Assembly: GCA_947491175.1 (NCBI GenBank)
Contig: CANLIF010000070.1
Span: forward strand, 1-6,784
Direction of reading: 5' to 3'
Length of the DNA: 6,784 nucleotides
Source: Actinomycetota bacterium
Lineage (GTDB): Bacteria; Actinomycetota; Actinomycetes; S36-B12; UBA5976
Shown here: piece by piece, positions 1 to 6,374 of the stretch
Position numbering within the stretch: position 1 is the first letter of the stretch
Layout: the number at the start of each line of letters is the position of its first letter
The notes under the pieces: generated by a model
What the model was told of the DNA's origin: nothing
Seen by the model: the letters and a program-made list of their open reading frames with translations, nothing else
Databases searched by the model: none
Made by a program: the position numbers and the translations under genes

Positions 1-45
1 GTGTTCTGCGATGATGGCCTGCTTTACTGCAGATTCCAATGGCAT
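1..45 (-). CDS. rpsO: 30S ribosomal protein S15, N-terminal fragment
   Basis: Only the first 15 codons are present, and the gene continues beyond position 1. The peptide begins MPLESAVKQAIIAEH, which matches the usual S15 opening (MPLD..TKQ.II.E). The ATG is at 45-43, preceded by an AGAGGA Shine-Dalgarno at 59-54 with about 8 nt of spacing. S15 is a primary 16S rRNA binding protein that organises the central domain of the 30S subunit. Its place after ribF is the standard one in many bacteria. In several phyla S15 represses its own mRNA by binding a structured leader, which is relevant to the structured 139 nt just upstream. Identification rests on the short N-terminus plus synteny, so it is good but not complete. 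Confidence 0.9.
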   Translation of the reverse strand, partial: MPLESAVKQAIIAEH

Positions 46-53
46 AGATTTTT

Positions 54-59
54 TCCTCT
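54..59 (-). promoter_or_regulatory. Shine-Dalgarno of rpsO
   Basis: AGAGGA on the minus strand lies about 8 nt before the rpsO ATG. It begins immediately after the 3' arm (66-60) of the possible long-range helix. Formation of that helix would therefore place a stable duplex at the edge of the ribosome binding site. Confidence 0.7.
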
Positions 60-114
60 CGGGCGCGAACAGATCCGAAGATCTTTAGATGTGACACGAT
101 ATGTGGGGCGCCCG
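60..114 (-). promoter_or_regulatory. Alternative long-range helix and UUCG hairpin before rpsO
   Basis: On the minus strand, CGGGCGC (114-108) is perfectly complementary to GCGCCCG (66-60), giving seven base pairs rich in G and C. The 41 nt between them contain a hairpin AGATC-TTCG-GATCT (84-71), a 5-bp stem closed by the very stable C(UUCG)G tetraloop. A weak 3-bp hairpin at 105-95 is also possible. The 5' arm of the long helix also forms the loop and 3' side of a local hairpin, GGGGC-GGGC-GCCCC (118-105), so the two folds exclude each other. The pairings are seen directly; the switch role is inferred. Confidence 0.5.
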
Positions 115-133
115 CCCCTCATTCGTCTGTGTC

Positions 134-152
134 CTAAGGCTAACAGCCCTAA
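134..152 (-). promoter_or_regulatory. 8-bp hairpin downstream of ribF
   Basis: The minus-strand RNA reads UUAGGGCU-GUU-AGCCUUAG. It forms eight consecutive pairs, two of them G-U, around a 3-nt loop, starting 33 nt after the ribF stop. No U-run follows, so it is not a standard intrinsic terminator. It could be the first helix of the rpsO leader, an mRNA-stabilising or processing structure, or a U-less terminator. Confidence 0.45.
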
Positions 153-184
153 CGCATCCAGCGAAATCGTCGGATTAACCCCAC

Positions 185-1105
185 TTATTGCGCGGAATCA
201 AGGTAGTTTTCGAGGTCTGTTTTGGACTTAGCTACGTCACGATCCATTGCCTCAAGCAGTTCTGGAATTCCTGAAAAACTCTCCATGTCTCGAATATGGG
301 AGACAAAATCCAAGTCAACTACTTTGCCATAGAGATCTAAGTCAGTTTCCCCAATTACGTAGGCTTCGACTCTGCGATTAGTCACATCGTCAAAAGTCGG
401 ATTTGTGCCAACACTGATCGCAGACTTATATGCTGCGCCGTCAATCCAGAGCATTCCCGAATAAACACCATCTGCCGGAATCAGTAATCCCCCGAACACA
501 TCTATGTTTGCAGTTGGATATCCGATTTCTCTGCCGCGATGATCGCCATGAACAACCTCACCAGAGACTCGATGCGGCCGACCTAGCAATCTGTTGGCAC
601 CTTCAACATGGCCTTTCAAGATTGCATTTCTTATTCGAGTTGATGACCAAGCTGTTGAGTCACCTACCAAGTCAACTATGCGAACTTCGAATCCAAACTT
701 CTTTGCCATCTCTTGCAGAGTTCCAACAGTGCCACTCGCTCCATGGCCAAATCGAAAGTTGCGGCCCACGATTACAACTTGCGCATTAAGCGCTCCGAGC
801 AGAATTTCTTCAACAAACTCATCGCTGGACATGTGTGCCATAGCGTCAGTAAATTTCAAAGTTTCGACATGATCCACACCATTTTCTAACAACAGACTGG
901 CACGTCGCTCTGGGAGTGTTAGCAAACCAGCAAATGAATCAGGTCGCAAAAATGCTTTTGGTGGTGGATCAAATGTTGCTGCAGTCAAGGTGCCATTGAT
1001 GCTTTTAGCAATGCTTTTGGCAATGCCGAGCACCTGACGGTGGCCAGCGTGGACTCCGTCAAAAACTCCGATGGTGACTACAACCGGAACATTAGAACTA
1101 TTCAT
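185..1105 (-). CDS. ribF: Bifunctional riboflavin kinase / FMN adenylyltransferase
   Basis: RibF phosphorylates riboflavin to FMN and then adenylates FMN to FAD in the cytoplasm. At 306 aa it is near the usual 300-340. The N-terminal nucleotidyltransferase domain has GVFDGVHAGH (residues 13-22, the HxGH signature), GRNFRFG (114-120) and SSTRIR (154-159). The C-terminal kinase domain has GYPTAN (195-200), which binds nucleotide and Mg, and VEAYV with E247 as probable catalytic base, followed by DLYGK (257-261). One oddity is FDPPP at 45-49, where most relatives have FDPHP. I chose the ATG at 1105, which overlaps the truB stop by 8 nt and implies translational coupling. A TTG at 1114 would add three residues. 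A weak GGTAG at 1122-1118 suits neither start well. The protein identity is very secure; the start is less so. Confidence 0.96.
   Translation of the reverse strand: MNSSNVPVVVTIGVFDGVHAGHRQVLGIAKSIAKSINGTLTAATFDPPPKAFLRPDSFAGLLTLPERRASLLLENGVDHVETLKFTDAMAHMSSDEFVEEILLGALNAQVVIVGRNFRFGHGASGTVGTLQEMAKKFGFEVRIVDLVGDSTAWSSTRIRNAILKGHVEGANRLLGRPHRVSGEVVHGDHRGREIGYPTANIDVFGGLLIPADGVYSGMLWIDGAAYKSAISVGTNPTFDDVTNRRVEAYVIGETDLDLYGKVVDLDFVSHIRDMESFSGIPELLEAMDRDVAKSKTDLENYLDSAQ
1001..1024 (-). repeat. 12-nt tandem duplication inside ribF
   Basis: On the plus strand, GCTTTTAGCAAT is followed directly by GCTTTTGGCAAT, with one mismatch. On the coding strand this gives IAKS twice in a row, in the helix after the HxGH motif. 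It looks like a small in-frame slippage duplication. Because the family tolerates helix-length variation here, an effect on function is not expected. Confidence 0.6.
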
Positions 1106-1979
1106 TAGTTGCAAACACTACCAATGGATGTAACACCGACTCGGAATTATCAAACAATCCAATTGCCCTGCCATCTGGCGAGATCAGACCTACGTGGCCG
1201 GTGTCCAGATCGGCTGGCGCAGAAAGTCTTACCCCGTTAACCGCCTTGAACGCTTGTGCTTCGGATAAAACAATATGTTGAAAACCAGCTTTAACTGCAG
1301 TTGCCAAGTCCATAATTTCTGGATTTTCCTGCAATGCCTCAAGTGTGATCATCGAATCAAAAACGCCCGAACGAGTCCGCCTTAACTCCGTTAAGTGCCC
1401 CCCAACCCCAAGTTGTTCGCCAATGTCTCTGGCCAGCGCCCTGATGTAAGTTCCTGCACTACATACAACGCGAACCTTTACATCTATAACTTTCAAGTCA
1501 GGCAGTACACAGATTTCGATAATTTCTAAATCGTGAATCATTACGCTTCGAGCGGGAATGTTGATTTCTTCACCGTCTCGAACTCTGGAGTAGGCGCGCC
1601 TGCCATCGATTTTAATGGCACTGATAGCACTTGGTTGCTGCATTATCAGACCACGAAAGTCTTTAACAGTTTCCAGGATCTGGGGGTCCGTCACGTGCAG
1701 TGCTGACGTTTGAGTTACCAGTTCACCTTGCGCATCATCTGTAGTGGTCGAGATACCAAGTCTGATTGTTCCCCAATATTCTTTATCGTGTGCGGTGAAG
1801 TATCCAAGTAATCTGGTTGCCCGCCCAATGCCGATAACTAACATGCCAGTTGCCATTGGATCTAAAGTGCCAGCATGTCCGACTTTGCGGGTATTAAATA
1901 ATTTGCGCATGTTGGCAACAACATCGTGCGAAGTTGGACCTGCTGGTTTATCAACCAGCACAATACCTTCTAGGTTCAC
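1098..1979 (-). CDS. truB: tRNA pseudouridine-55 synthase TruB
   Basis: TruB converts U55 in the T-loop of tRNAs to pseudouridine and also acts as a tRNA folding chaperone. At 293 aa it is of normal length. It opens with the family N-terminus (GIVLVDKPAGPTSHDVV, 5-21). GHAGTLDPMATG (34-45) contains catalytic D40. KEYWG with Y68 follows, then the QQPSAISAIKIDGRRAY region (114-130) and CSAGTYIRALARDIG (173-187) with the conserved active-site arginine R180. The C-terminal part (about 230-293) looks like the small RNA-binding extension of actinobacterial TruB. The start is GTG at 1979, with GAGAG at 1988-1984 four nt upstream. It begins 17 nt after the nrnA stop and its end overlaps ribF, so it lies inside a coupled gene string. 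No key residue is missing. Confidence 0.97.
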   Translation of the reverse strand: MNLEGIVLVDKPAGPTSHDVVANMRKLFNTRKVGHAGTLDPMATGMLVIGIGRATRLLGYFTAHDKEYWGTIRLGISTTTDDAQGELVTQTSALHVTDPQILETVKDFRGLIMQQPSAISAIKIDGRRAYSRVRDGEEINIPARSVMIHDLEIIEICVLPDLKVIDVKVRVVCSAGTYIRALARDIGEQLGVGGHLTELRRTRSGVFDSMITLEALQENPEIMDLATAVKAGFQHIVLSEAQAFKAVNGVRLSAPADLDTGHVGLISPDGRAIGLFDNSESVLHPLVVFATNE

Positions 1980-1996
1980 TGCACTCTCAACAGTTT

Positions 1997-2992
1997 CTAG
2001 CGAGCGCTCATCGCGTCTAAAGATTCAATTAACTGGGCTATGGTTTCGCCAAGGTCAAAAGTCGAGCTATAGCCAGATGCATGCTTATGCCCACCGCCAC
2101 CTAATTCGTTGGCGATTGCACCAACGTCAACTGTCGTCTTACTTCTTAGTGAAACTTTCCAATGCCCATCATCAGCTTGCTTCAGAACAGCAGCGACTTC
2201 GGCTTCAGATGTTTTACGAAGTGATTCGATCACTCGTTCAACGGCCAACTCATCTAAACCTGGTCTTTGTTCAAGTGAAACTGACGTATAGACAAGACCT
2301 TGGCCAGATGCAGCTTCTGGAACTAAAGTGGCTCGACTGACCGCGTCCCCCATCATGACAAGCGCAACTAAGGGCTCATCATCAAACAACAGGCGGGAAA
2401 GTTTTGCGCTATCAATGCCAGTATCAAGTAGCCGAGCTGCCGTGCGGAGTGTGTGTGATGTAGTTGATTGGTACTTAAATGATCCAGTATCAGTTGTTAG
2501 TCCAGAGAAAATTGCGCCAGCAATCTCTTTGGTAATTGGCAATTCCAGTCGATCAATAAGTTCTAAAACAATTTCAGCAGTTGCTGCGGCTTTTGGATCT
2601 ACTAAGTGAATTGTGCCAAATCCCGTAAATGATGGATGGTGATCAATCGCAATGGAAACTGCGGCCTCCTCCAAAATTAGTTTTGCCGAGCCGAGTCTGG
2701 CATCTGATGAAACGTCACAAGAAATAACCAAATCAACTGGATTCAGATTTTCCGGCGCACAAATCAATTCGGTGCCTGGCAAAAAACTCAAAGACTTTGG
2801 TGTTGAAAAACTTGGTTCACCTACCGTGACTTGAACCTGTTTTCCCATACCTTGCAAGGCAAGACCTAAACCTAAGGCCGAACCTAAAGCGTCAGCATCA
2901 GGAGTGACATGTGCCAATAGCAATACGCTTTCTGATTCTGCAATTGCAGAAATTGCTTTGTCCCACTCTGGTGCAGATGCAAATGATGCCAT
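1997..2992 (-). CDS. nrnA: DHH/DHHA1 phosphoesterase (nanoRNase / pAp phosphatase, CnpB type)
   Basis: Proteins of this family cleave 2-5 nt RNA fragments and 3'-phosphoadenosine 5'-phosphate. The mycobacterial homologue CnpB also degrades c-di-AMP or its product pApA. The 331-aa protein has every DHH signature: HVTPDAD (H28, D32, D34), SCD with D93, IDHHPS (D117, H118, H119) and TTDTGSF with D168, which together build a two-metal (usually Mn) site. The C-terminal DHHA1 domain has the substrate-binding GGGGHKHASG (298-307). It starts at ATG 2992, only 5 nt after the rbfA stop, so translation is probably coupled, with a GAG-type Shine-Dalgarno inside the end of rbfA. Substrate choice among nanoRNA, pAp and c-di-AMP cannot be settled from sequence. 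I use nrnA as the family name. Confidence 0.93.
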   Translation of the reverse strand: MASFASAPEWDKAISAIAESESVLLLAHVTPDADALGSALGLGLALQGMGKQVQVTVGEPSFSTPKSLSFLPGTELICAPENLNPVDLVISCDVSSDARLGSAKLILEEAAVSIAIDHHPSFTGFGTIHLVDPKAAATAEIVLELIDRLELPITKEIAGAIFSGLTTDTGSFKYQSTTSHTLRTAARLLDTGIDSAKLSRLLFDDEPLVALVMMGDAVSRATLVPEAASGQGLVYTSVSLEQRPGLDELAVERVIESLRKTSEAEVAAVLKQADDGHWKVSLRSKTTVDVGAIANELGGGGHKHASGYSSTFDLGETIAQLIESLDAMSAR

Positions 2993-2997
2993 GAGCT

Positions 2998-3429
2998 CTA
3001 CTCAGATCCTGAATCAGATTTGCGATACGGGTCTGAGTCACCGGCGTACCGAGCCTGGGCTGCTTGTTCATGAACAGCCTTATCCGCAATTGCTGCTACT
3101 TGAAGCAAGTCATCAATTACTCGAACGTTTTCTGGCAGTGCATCGCGGATAAATTCAACAGTTGGCGTGAACTTGATTCCGGTTCGCTTGCCGATTTCAC
3201 TGCGAACCAGTCCCCGACTCGAATCTAAAGCGGCAGCTGAACTTGTGGCTTCCGCTTCGTCACCAAACACGGTATAGAAAACAGTTGCTTCCCGTAAATC
3301 TGCGGAGACTCGAACGCTCGTCACAGTTACGAACCCGAGACGAGGGTCCTTAACTTTTAGCTCCAAGGTTTCTGCCACGATTTCTTGGAATCTTTCACCC
3401 AATTTACGCGCTCTTGCTGCATCTGCCAT
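2998..3429 (-). CDS. rbfA: Ribosome-binding factor A
   Basis: RbfA is a single KH-fold protein that binds the immature 30S subunit and supports processing of the 16S 5' end, notably under cold stress. The 143-aa product has the N-terminal family signature (ARKLGERFQEIVAE.L), the DPRLGFVTVTSVRVSADLR segment (28-46), the SEIGKR helix (77-82) and TPTVEFIRD (88-96). A polar C-terminal tail of about 25 residues looks disordered, as in other actinobacterial RbfA. It starts at ATG 3429 behind a near-perfect Shine-Dalgarno, the strongest ribosome binding site in the operon. It follows infB after 43 nt and nearly touches nrnA. IF2 and RbfA both act on the 30S subunit, which fits their pairing. Confidence 0.96.
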   Translation of the reverse strand: MADAARARKLGERFQEIVAETLELKVKDPRLGFVTVTSVRVSADLREATVFYTVFGDEAEATSSAAALDSSRGLVRSEIGKRTGIKFTPTVEFIRDALPENVRVIDDLLQVAAIADKAVHEQAAQARYAGDSDPYRKSDSGSE

Positions 3430-3435
3430 GTCTAG

Positions 3436-3441
3436 CTCCCT
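3436..3441 (-). promoter_or_regulatory. Strong Shine-Dalgarno of rbfA
   Basis: AGGGAG on the minus strand lies 6 nt before the ATG. It is in the 43-nt gap after infB, and no terminator is visible in that gap. This fixes the rbfA start and makes its translation independent of coupling to infB. Confidence 0.8.
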
Positions 3442-3472
3442 TTATTTCTATTCACGAAAACAGCGCGCAGTG

Positions 3473-6238
3473 TTAACTGCGGACTATTTCGCGCATTTCA
3501 AATGTTTCGATGATGTCGCCGGCCTTGATGTCATTGAATGATCCAAGTCCGATACCGCACTCGAAACCTTCTCGAACTTCGGTTGCGTCATCCTTAAATC
3601 GTCGCAAAGTATCGATCGACAGATCCGCTTGGACAACTGCGCCATCGCGAACCAATCTGGCTTTTGCCTTGCGCTTGATTTCACCGCTGAGCACCATGCA
3701 ACCTGCAATGTTTCCAAACTTGCTAGAACGGAATACGTCGCGTACTTCAGCCGAACCAAGTTCAGCCTCTTCGTATTCAGCCTTGCGCATGCCCTTAAGT
3801 GCATACTCGATATCATCGATTACGCCGTAGATCACGTTGTAGTAGCGAATTTCGACATTTTCCCGGTCTGCTAAATCGCGTGACTTACCTTCAGGGCGAA
3901 CATTGAATCCAATGATCATTGCATCAGATGCTGCGGCCAAGGAAACGTCGTTTTCAGTAATCGCACCGACACCTCTGTGAATGACACGCAAGATAACGTT
4001 TTCATCATCTACATCAATGTTCAGTAATGCGTCTTCGAGTGCTTCAACCGAACCGGAAACGTCACCCTTGATAATGATCTTGAGTTCAACAACTTCACCC
4101 TTTTCAAGTGCTTTGAGCACATCTTCAAGGGTGTGGCGGCCGCGGCGAGCTGCCAATTCCGCGTTGCGCTCTCGGGCTCCGCGGGATTGTGCAATTTGAC
4201 GAGCAATTCGATCTTCGGCAACTACTAAGAAGGAATCACCTGCACTAGGCACAGAAGTAAGTCCTAGAACCTGAACTGCGCGAGCCGGTCCAGCTTCCTT
4301 AACTGCTACGCCATCTTCATCCATCATTGCCCGGACGCGACCAAACGCGTCACCAACTACGATGGAATCTCCTGGACGAAGTGTTCCGCGTTGTACCAAA
4401 ACCGTTGCGATTGGACCTCGACCACGATCCAGGTTGGCTTCAATTGCCACACCCTGCGCATCTTGAACCGGGTTGGCACGAAGATCTAGACCAGCATCAG
4501 CAGTCAACAAAATCGAATCAATAAGTTCATTGATGTTTAAGTTGTTCTTTGCAGATACGTCAACAAATATCGTGTCGCCACCATATTCTTCGGGAACTAA
4601 ACCGTATTCAGTTAGCTGGCCACGCACCTTTGTGGAGTCTGCGCCCTCTTTATCGATTTTATTTACTGCCACCACGATTGGAACATTTGCCGCTTGGGCG
4701 TGATTCAAAGCTTCAATCGTCTGCGGCTTTACACCATCGTCTGCGGCAACAACCAAGACGGCAATATCAGTTACTTGGGCACCACGGGCACGCATTGCAG
4801 TGAATGCCTCGTGACCTGGAGTGTCAATGAAAGTGATTGCACGTTCGATACCTTCGTGAACGTGATGAATTTGGTAGGCACCTATGTGCTGCGTGATTCC
4901 ACCGGCTTCGCGTTCGATCACGTTGGTTTGGCGAATTGCATCAAGCAATCTGGTTTTACCGTGGTCAACGTGACCCATAACCGTAACGACTGGTGGACGA
5001 ATTACTAAGTCCTCATCATCACCTTCATCGCCAAACTCCAAATCGTAAGACTCTAGAAGCTCACGATCTTCATCTTCTGGCGAAATGATTTGAATTTCAT
5101 AATTCAATTCGGCGCCAAGAAGCTGCAGGGTTTCTTCGTTAACTGACTGCGTAGCCGTAACCATTTCACCCATCTTGAATAGGATTTGAACTAACGAAGC
5201 TGGCTCAGCATTTATCTTGTCGGCAAAATCGCTCAATGACGATCCACGCGCCAGACGAATCGCATCGCCACGACCCATAGCCACAGATGAACCACCTGTG
5301 ACCGGTGCCATCATGTTGTCAAACTCTTGACGCTTTGCTCGCTTTGACTTGCGACCCTTTGATGGCCGACCGCCAGATTTACCAAACGCACCCGCCGTGT
5401 TTCCACGACCGCCGGTTGAATTCGGTCGACCACCTGGCCTGCCACCTGGTGCGCCACCCGGAGCTCCACCTGGTGCACCCGCACCAGCGAAACCGCCGCC
5501 AGCACCTGCAGGACGAGGTCCACCAAAACCACCGCGATCGCCAGTTGGACGATCTGCGCCTGGACGACCTGGTCCACCTTGACCACCAAAACCACCGGGA
5601 CGACTTGGTCCGCCTGGACGCGGTCCGCCAAAACCGCCGCGATCCCCACTTGGACGATCTCCAGCTGGGCGACCTGGACCACCTGGTCCGCCTGGACGAG
5701 CACTCGCAGGGCGAGGCGCACCAGTTACACCGCCGCCGCCTGGACGCGGTCCGGCACTGCCGGATGAAAATGGATTGTTACCAGCGCGCGGTGGTCGCCG
5801 CGCGGAAGTGAACGGATTGTTACCTGGACGTGGTCCGCCTGGACGTGGTCCTGGCATCGCGCCAGCTATTGGACTGGCAGGTGTTGATGCTGCCTCTGCG
5901 CTCGGTACATCAGCAGGTTTAGCGACTGGCACCTCTTGGCTGATAGCAGGTGCTGCCTGATCGCTGGCAGGAGACTGCGCTGCAGGACTCACATCAACTG
6001 GAGCGGCGTCAACTGGAGCGGCAACTTTTTTCGCTGGCGCTTTTTTCGCTGGCGCGGGTGCCTTAGCGGCTGCTTCCTTTAACTCAGGAAACTTGTCGTG
6101 TAAACGACGAATAACAGGAGCTTCGACAGTCGACGATGCCGACTTGACGTACTCACCAACTTCTTCAAGCTTTGAAATGATGTCTTTGCTTTCGACGCCT
6201 AGCGCCTTTGCAAGCTCATACACTCGGACCTTGGACAC
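3473..6238 (-). CDS. infB: Translation initiation factor IF-2
   Basis: IF2 is the GTPase that recruits fMet-tRNA to the 30S subunit and promotes joining of the 50S. The product is 921 aa, the long actinobacterial form. An N-terminal IF2_N helical module (1-52, SKVRVYELAKALGV) is followed by an Ala/Pro/Lys then Gly/Pro/Arg-rich linker (about 55-300), a second IF2_N module (about 325-382) and an acidic spacer (386-411). The G domain has GHVDHGKT (422-429), GGITQH (446-451), DTPGH (472-476), NKID (526-529) and SAK (562-564). Domains II and III and the fMet-tRNA-binding C-terminal domain complete the protein. The start is GTG at 6238, four nt after GGAG at 6246-6243, and it matches the conserved family N-terminus. 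It lies 339 nt below nusA behind an unusual structured leader. Confidence 0.98.
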   Translation of the reverse strand: MSKVRVYELAKALGVESKDIISKLEEVGEYVKSASSTVEAPVIRRLHDKFPELKEAAAKAPAPAKKAPAKKVAAPVDAAPVDVSPAAQSPASDQAAPAISQEVPVAKPADVPSAEAASTPASPIAGAMPGPRPGGPRPGNNPFTSARRPPRAGNNPFSSGSAGPRPGGGGVTGAPRPASARPGGPGGPGRPAGDRPSGDRGGFGGPRPGGPSRPGGFGGQGGPGRPGADRPTGDRGGFGGPRPAGAGGGFAGAGAPGGAPGGAPGGRPGGRPNSTGGRGNTAGAFGKSGGRPSKGRKSKRAKRQEFDNMMAPVTGGSSVAMGRGDAIRLARGSSLSDFADKINAEPASLVQILFKMGEMVTATQSVNEETLQLLGAELNYEIQIISPEDEDRELLESYDLEFGDEGDDEDLVIRPPVVTVMGHVDHGKTRLLDAIRQTNVIEREAGGITQHIGAYQIHHVHEGIERAITFIDTPGHEAFTAMRARGAQVTDIAVLVVAADDGVKPQTIEALNHAQAANVPIVVAVNKIDKEGADSTKVRGQLTEYGLVPEEYGGDTIFVDVSAKNNLNINELIDSILLTADAGLDLRANPVQDAQGVAIEANLDRGRGPIATVLVQRGTLRPGDSIVVGDAFGRVRAMMDEDGVAVKEAGPARAVQVLGLTSVPSAGDSFLVVAEDRIARQIAQSRGARERNAELAARRGRHTLEDVLKALEKGEVVELKIIIKGDVSGSVEALEDALLNIDVDDENVILRVIHRGVGAITENDVSLAAASDAMIIGFNVRPEGKSRDLADRENVEIRYYNVIYGVIDDIEYALKGMRKAEYEEAELGSAEVRDVFRSSKFGNIAGCMVLSGEIKRKAKARLVRDGAVVQADLSIDTLRRFKDDATEVREGFECGIGLGSFNDIKAGDIIETFEMREIVRS
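5339..5860 (-). repeat. Gly/Pro/Arg low-complexity linker of IF2
   Basis: Codons 127-300 of infB encode an intrinsically disordered segment made almost entirely of G, P, R, A, S and N. Short motifs recur: PRPGG, GGFGGPRP, NNPF (140-143 and 154-157) and a PGGA run (255-272). GC content here is clearly above the surrounding genes. The composition leaves few stop codons in any frame, so long antisense reading frames appear that are not genes. Such linkers are usual in actinobacterial IF2 and vary freely in length. Confidence 0.85.
5504..5683 (-). repeat. Two copies of a 25-codon repeat in the IF2 linker
   Basis: Residues 186-210 and 221-245 share the frame GGPGRP..DRP.GDRGGFGGPRP and differ only at a few positions (for example AGDRPS against GADRPT). 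The offset is 35 codons (105 nt). The DNA copies, at 5609-5683 and 5504-5578, remain clearly similar but carry many third-position changes, which suggests an old duplication kept for composition. Confidence 0.75.
5994..6055 (-). repeat. Two adjacent 15-nt tandem duplications in infB
   Basis: On the plus strand, TCAACTGGAGCGGCG (5994-6008) is repeated at 6009-6023 with one change, and TTTTTTCGCTGGCGC (6026-6040) is repeated exactly at 6041-6055. On the coding strand they give (A)APVD twice and APAKK twice. Both are multiples of five codons inside the Ala/Pro/Lys linker (residues 62-82). This fits slippage-driven growth of a tolerant region and puts two A6 runs in the mRNA. Confidence 0.75.
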
Positions 6239-6242
6239 GATT

Positions 6243-6246
6243 CTCC
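6243..6246 (-). promoter_or_regulatory. Shine-Dalgarno that fixes the infB GTG start
   Basis: GGAG on the minus strand, with 4 nt (AATC) before the GTG at 6238. The spacing is slightly short, but this is the only good site near the conserved N-terminus. It supports the GTG codon over any downstream in-frame ATG. Confidence 0.7.
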
Positions 6247-6265
6247 AGTCTGGTCCGAGGTCTAG

Positions 6266-6304
6266 TTAATAGATTCGAACCGTCTTTTGTTTTTGCGCGC
6301 TCAT
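6266..6304 (-). CDS. Possible leader ORF 3 of infB (12 codons)
   Basis: ATG at 6304 overlaps the stop of leader ORF 2 as ATGA. The ORF runs for 12 codons (MSAQKQKTVRIY) to a TAA at 6268-6266, 27 nt before the infB GTG. The peptide is basic and matches no family I know. The ATG sits in hairpin 3, and there is no good Shine-Dalgarno of its own, so it would rely on re-initiation after ORF 2. It may be a chance reading of a repeat unit that matters only as RNA. Confidence 0.25.
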   Translation of the reverse strand: MSAQKQKTVRIY

Positions 6305-6374
6305 TTCTGAGCACTCTGCTTCTTGGTGCCCATTAGATGAGCACCTTGCCTGTTGGCGTTCATAACTAGAACGC
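6297..6374 (-). ncRNA. Three evenly spaced hairpins in the infB leader RNA
   Basis: On the minus strand, hairpin 1 is GCGUUC-UAGUUAU-GAACGC (6374-6356). Hairpin 2 is GGUGCUC-AUCUAAU-GGGCACC (6345-6325). Hairpin 3 is GUGCUCA-GAAA-UGAGCGC (6314-6297, a GNRA loop). Centres are about 30 nt apart, and hairpins are joined by 10-nt purine-rich linkers (CAACAGGCAA, AAGAAGCAGA). The underlying DNA is a set of degenerate tandem units, with ATG at 6392, 6363, 6333 and 6304 (pitch 29, 30 and 29). Stem sequences differ between units, yet pairing is kept. An alternative stem AACGC/GCGTT (6386-6370) competes with hairpin 1. There is no U-tract after hairpin 3, so it is not a terminator. This is a cis-acting leader element or possible small RNA; its function is unknown. 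Confidence 0.5.
6301..6363 (-). CDS. Possible leader ORF 2 of infB (20 codons)
   Basis: ATG at 6363 lies 2 nt after the stop of leader ORF 1 (TAGTTATG). The ORF has 20 codons, begins MNANRQGAHL, contains an internal in-frame ATG at 6333 (MGTKKQSAQK), and stops at TGA 6303-6301. That stop overlaps the next ATG and lies in the 3' arm of hairpin 3, so a terminating ribosome would open that hairpin. The peptide is short and basic, and I do not recognise it. Only the stop/start geometry supports it as translated. Confidence 0.27.
   Translation of the reverse strand: MNANRQGAHLMGTKKQSAQK

Larger units (their letters stand above)
46..184 (-). promoter_or_regulatory. Structured 5' leader between ribF and rpsO
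   Basis: This is 139 nt without a plausible gene between the ribF stop and the rpsO ATG. Read on the minus strand it holds, in order, an 8-bp hairpin (152-134), a very GC-rich 5-bp hairpin (118-105), a UUCG-capped hairpin (84-71), and a segment at 66-60 that can instead pair with 114-108. The Shine-Dalgarno follows at 59-54. No hairpin is followed by a U-tract, so no classical terminator separates ribF from rpsO, and read-through is expected. I saw no convincing promoter; a TTCGCT/TAGCCT pair with a 17-nt spacer is too weak to call. The layout suits an S15-responsive translational control element, which is inference. Confidence 0.55.

Noticed and set aside
1..231. Plus-strand frame starting with GTG at position 1
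   Set aside because: It is antisense to the rpsO start, the rpsO leader and the ribF end, and the sequence matches nothing.
1744..2340. 198-codon plus-strand frame crossing truB and nrnA
   Set aside because: It is antisense to two well-supported genes across their junction, has no recognisable family or good ribosome binding site, and its composition is that of a complementary-strand reading.
3430..3472. GCGCGC followed by TTTT in the infB-rbfA gap as a terminator
   Set aside because: The GCGCGC self-palindrome cannot form a stable stem with a proper loop, and the T-run is short. The rest of the gap is just the rbfA Shine-Dalgarno region.
5305..5811. Long plus-strand reading frame (168 codons), a 77-codon plus-strand frame at 5349-5582 and a second minus frame (5311-5721) across the infB linker
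   Set aside because: They are shadows of the repetitive GC-rich IF2 linker, which has few stops in any frame. The products are monotonous His/Asp/Arg-, Pro- or Val/Gln-rich strings with no domain, and infB is certain in this region.
6272..6281. GGTTCGAATC on the minus strand, resembling a tRNA T-arm
   Set aside because: The flanks do not form a T stem (GACGG against CTATT), and there is no acceptor, anticodon or D arm in place. Chance match.
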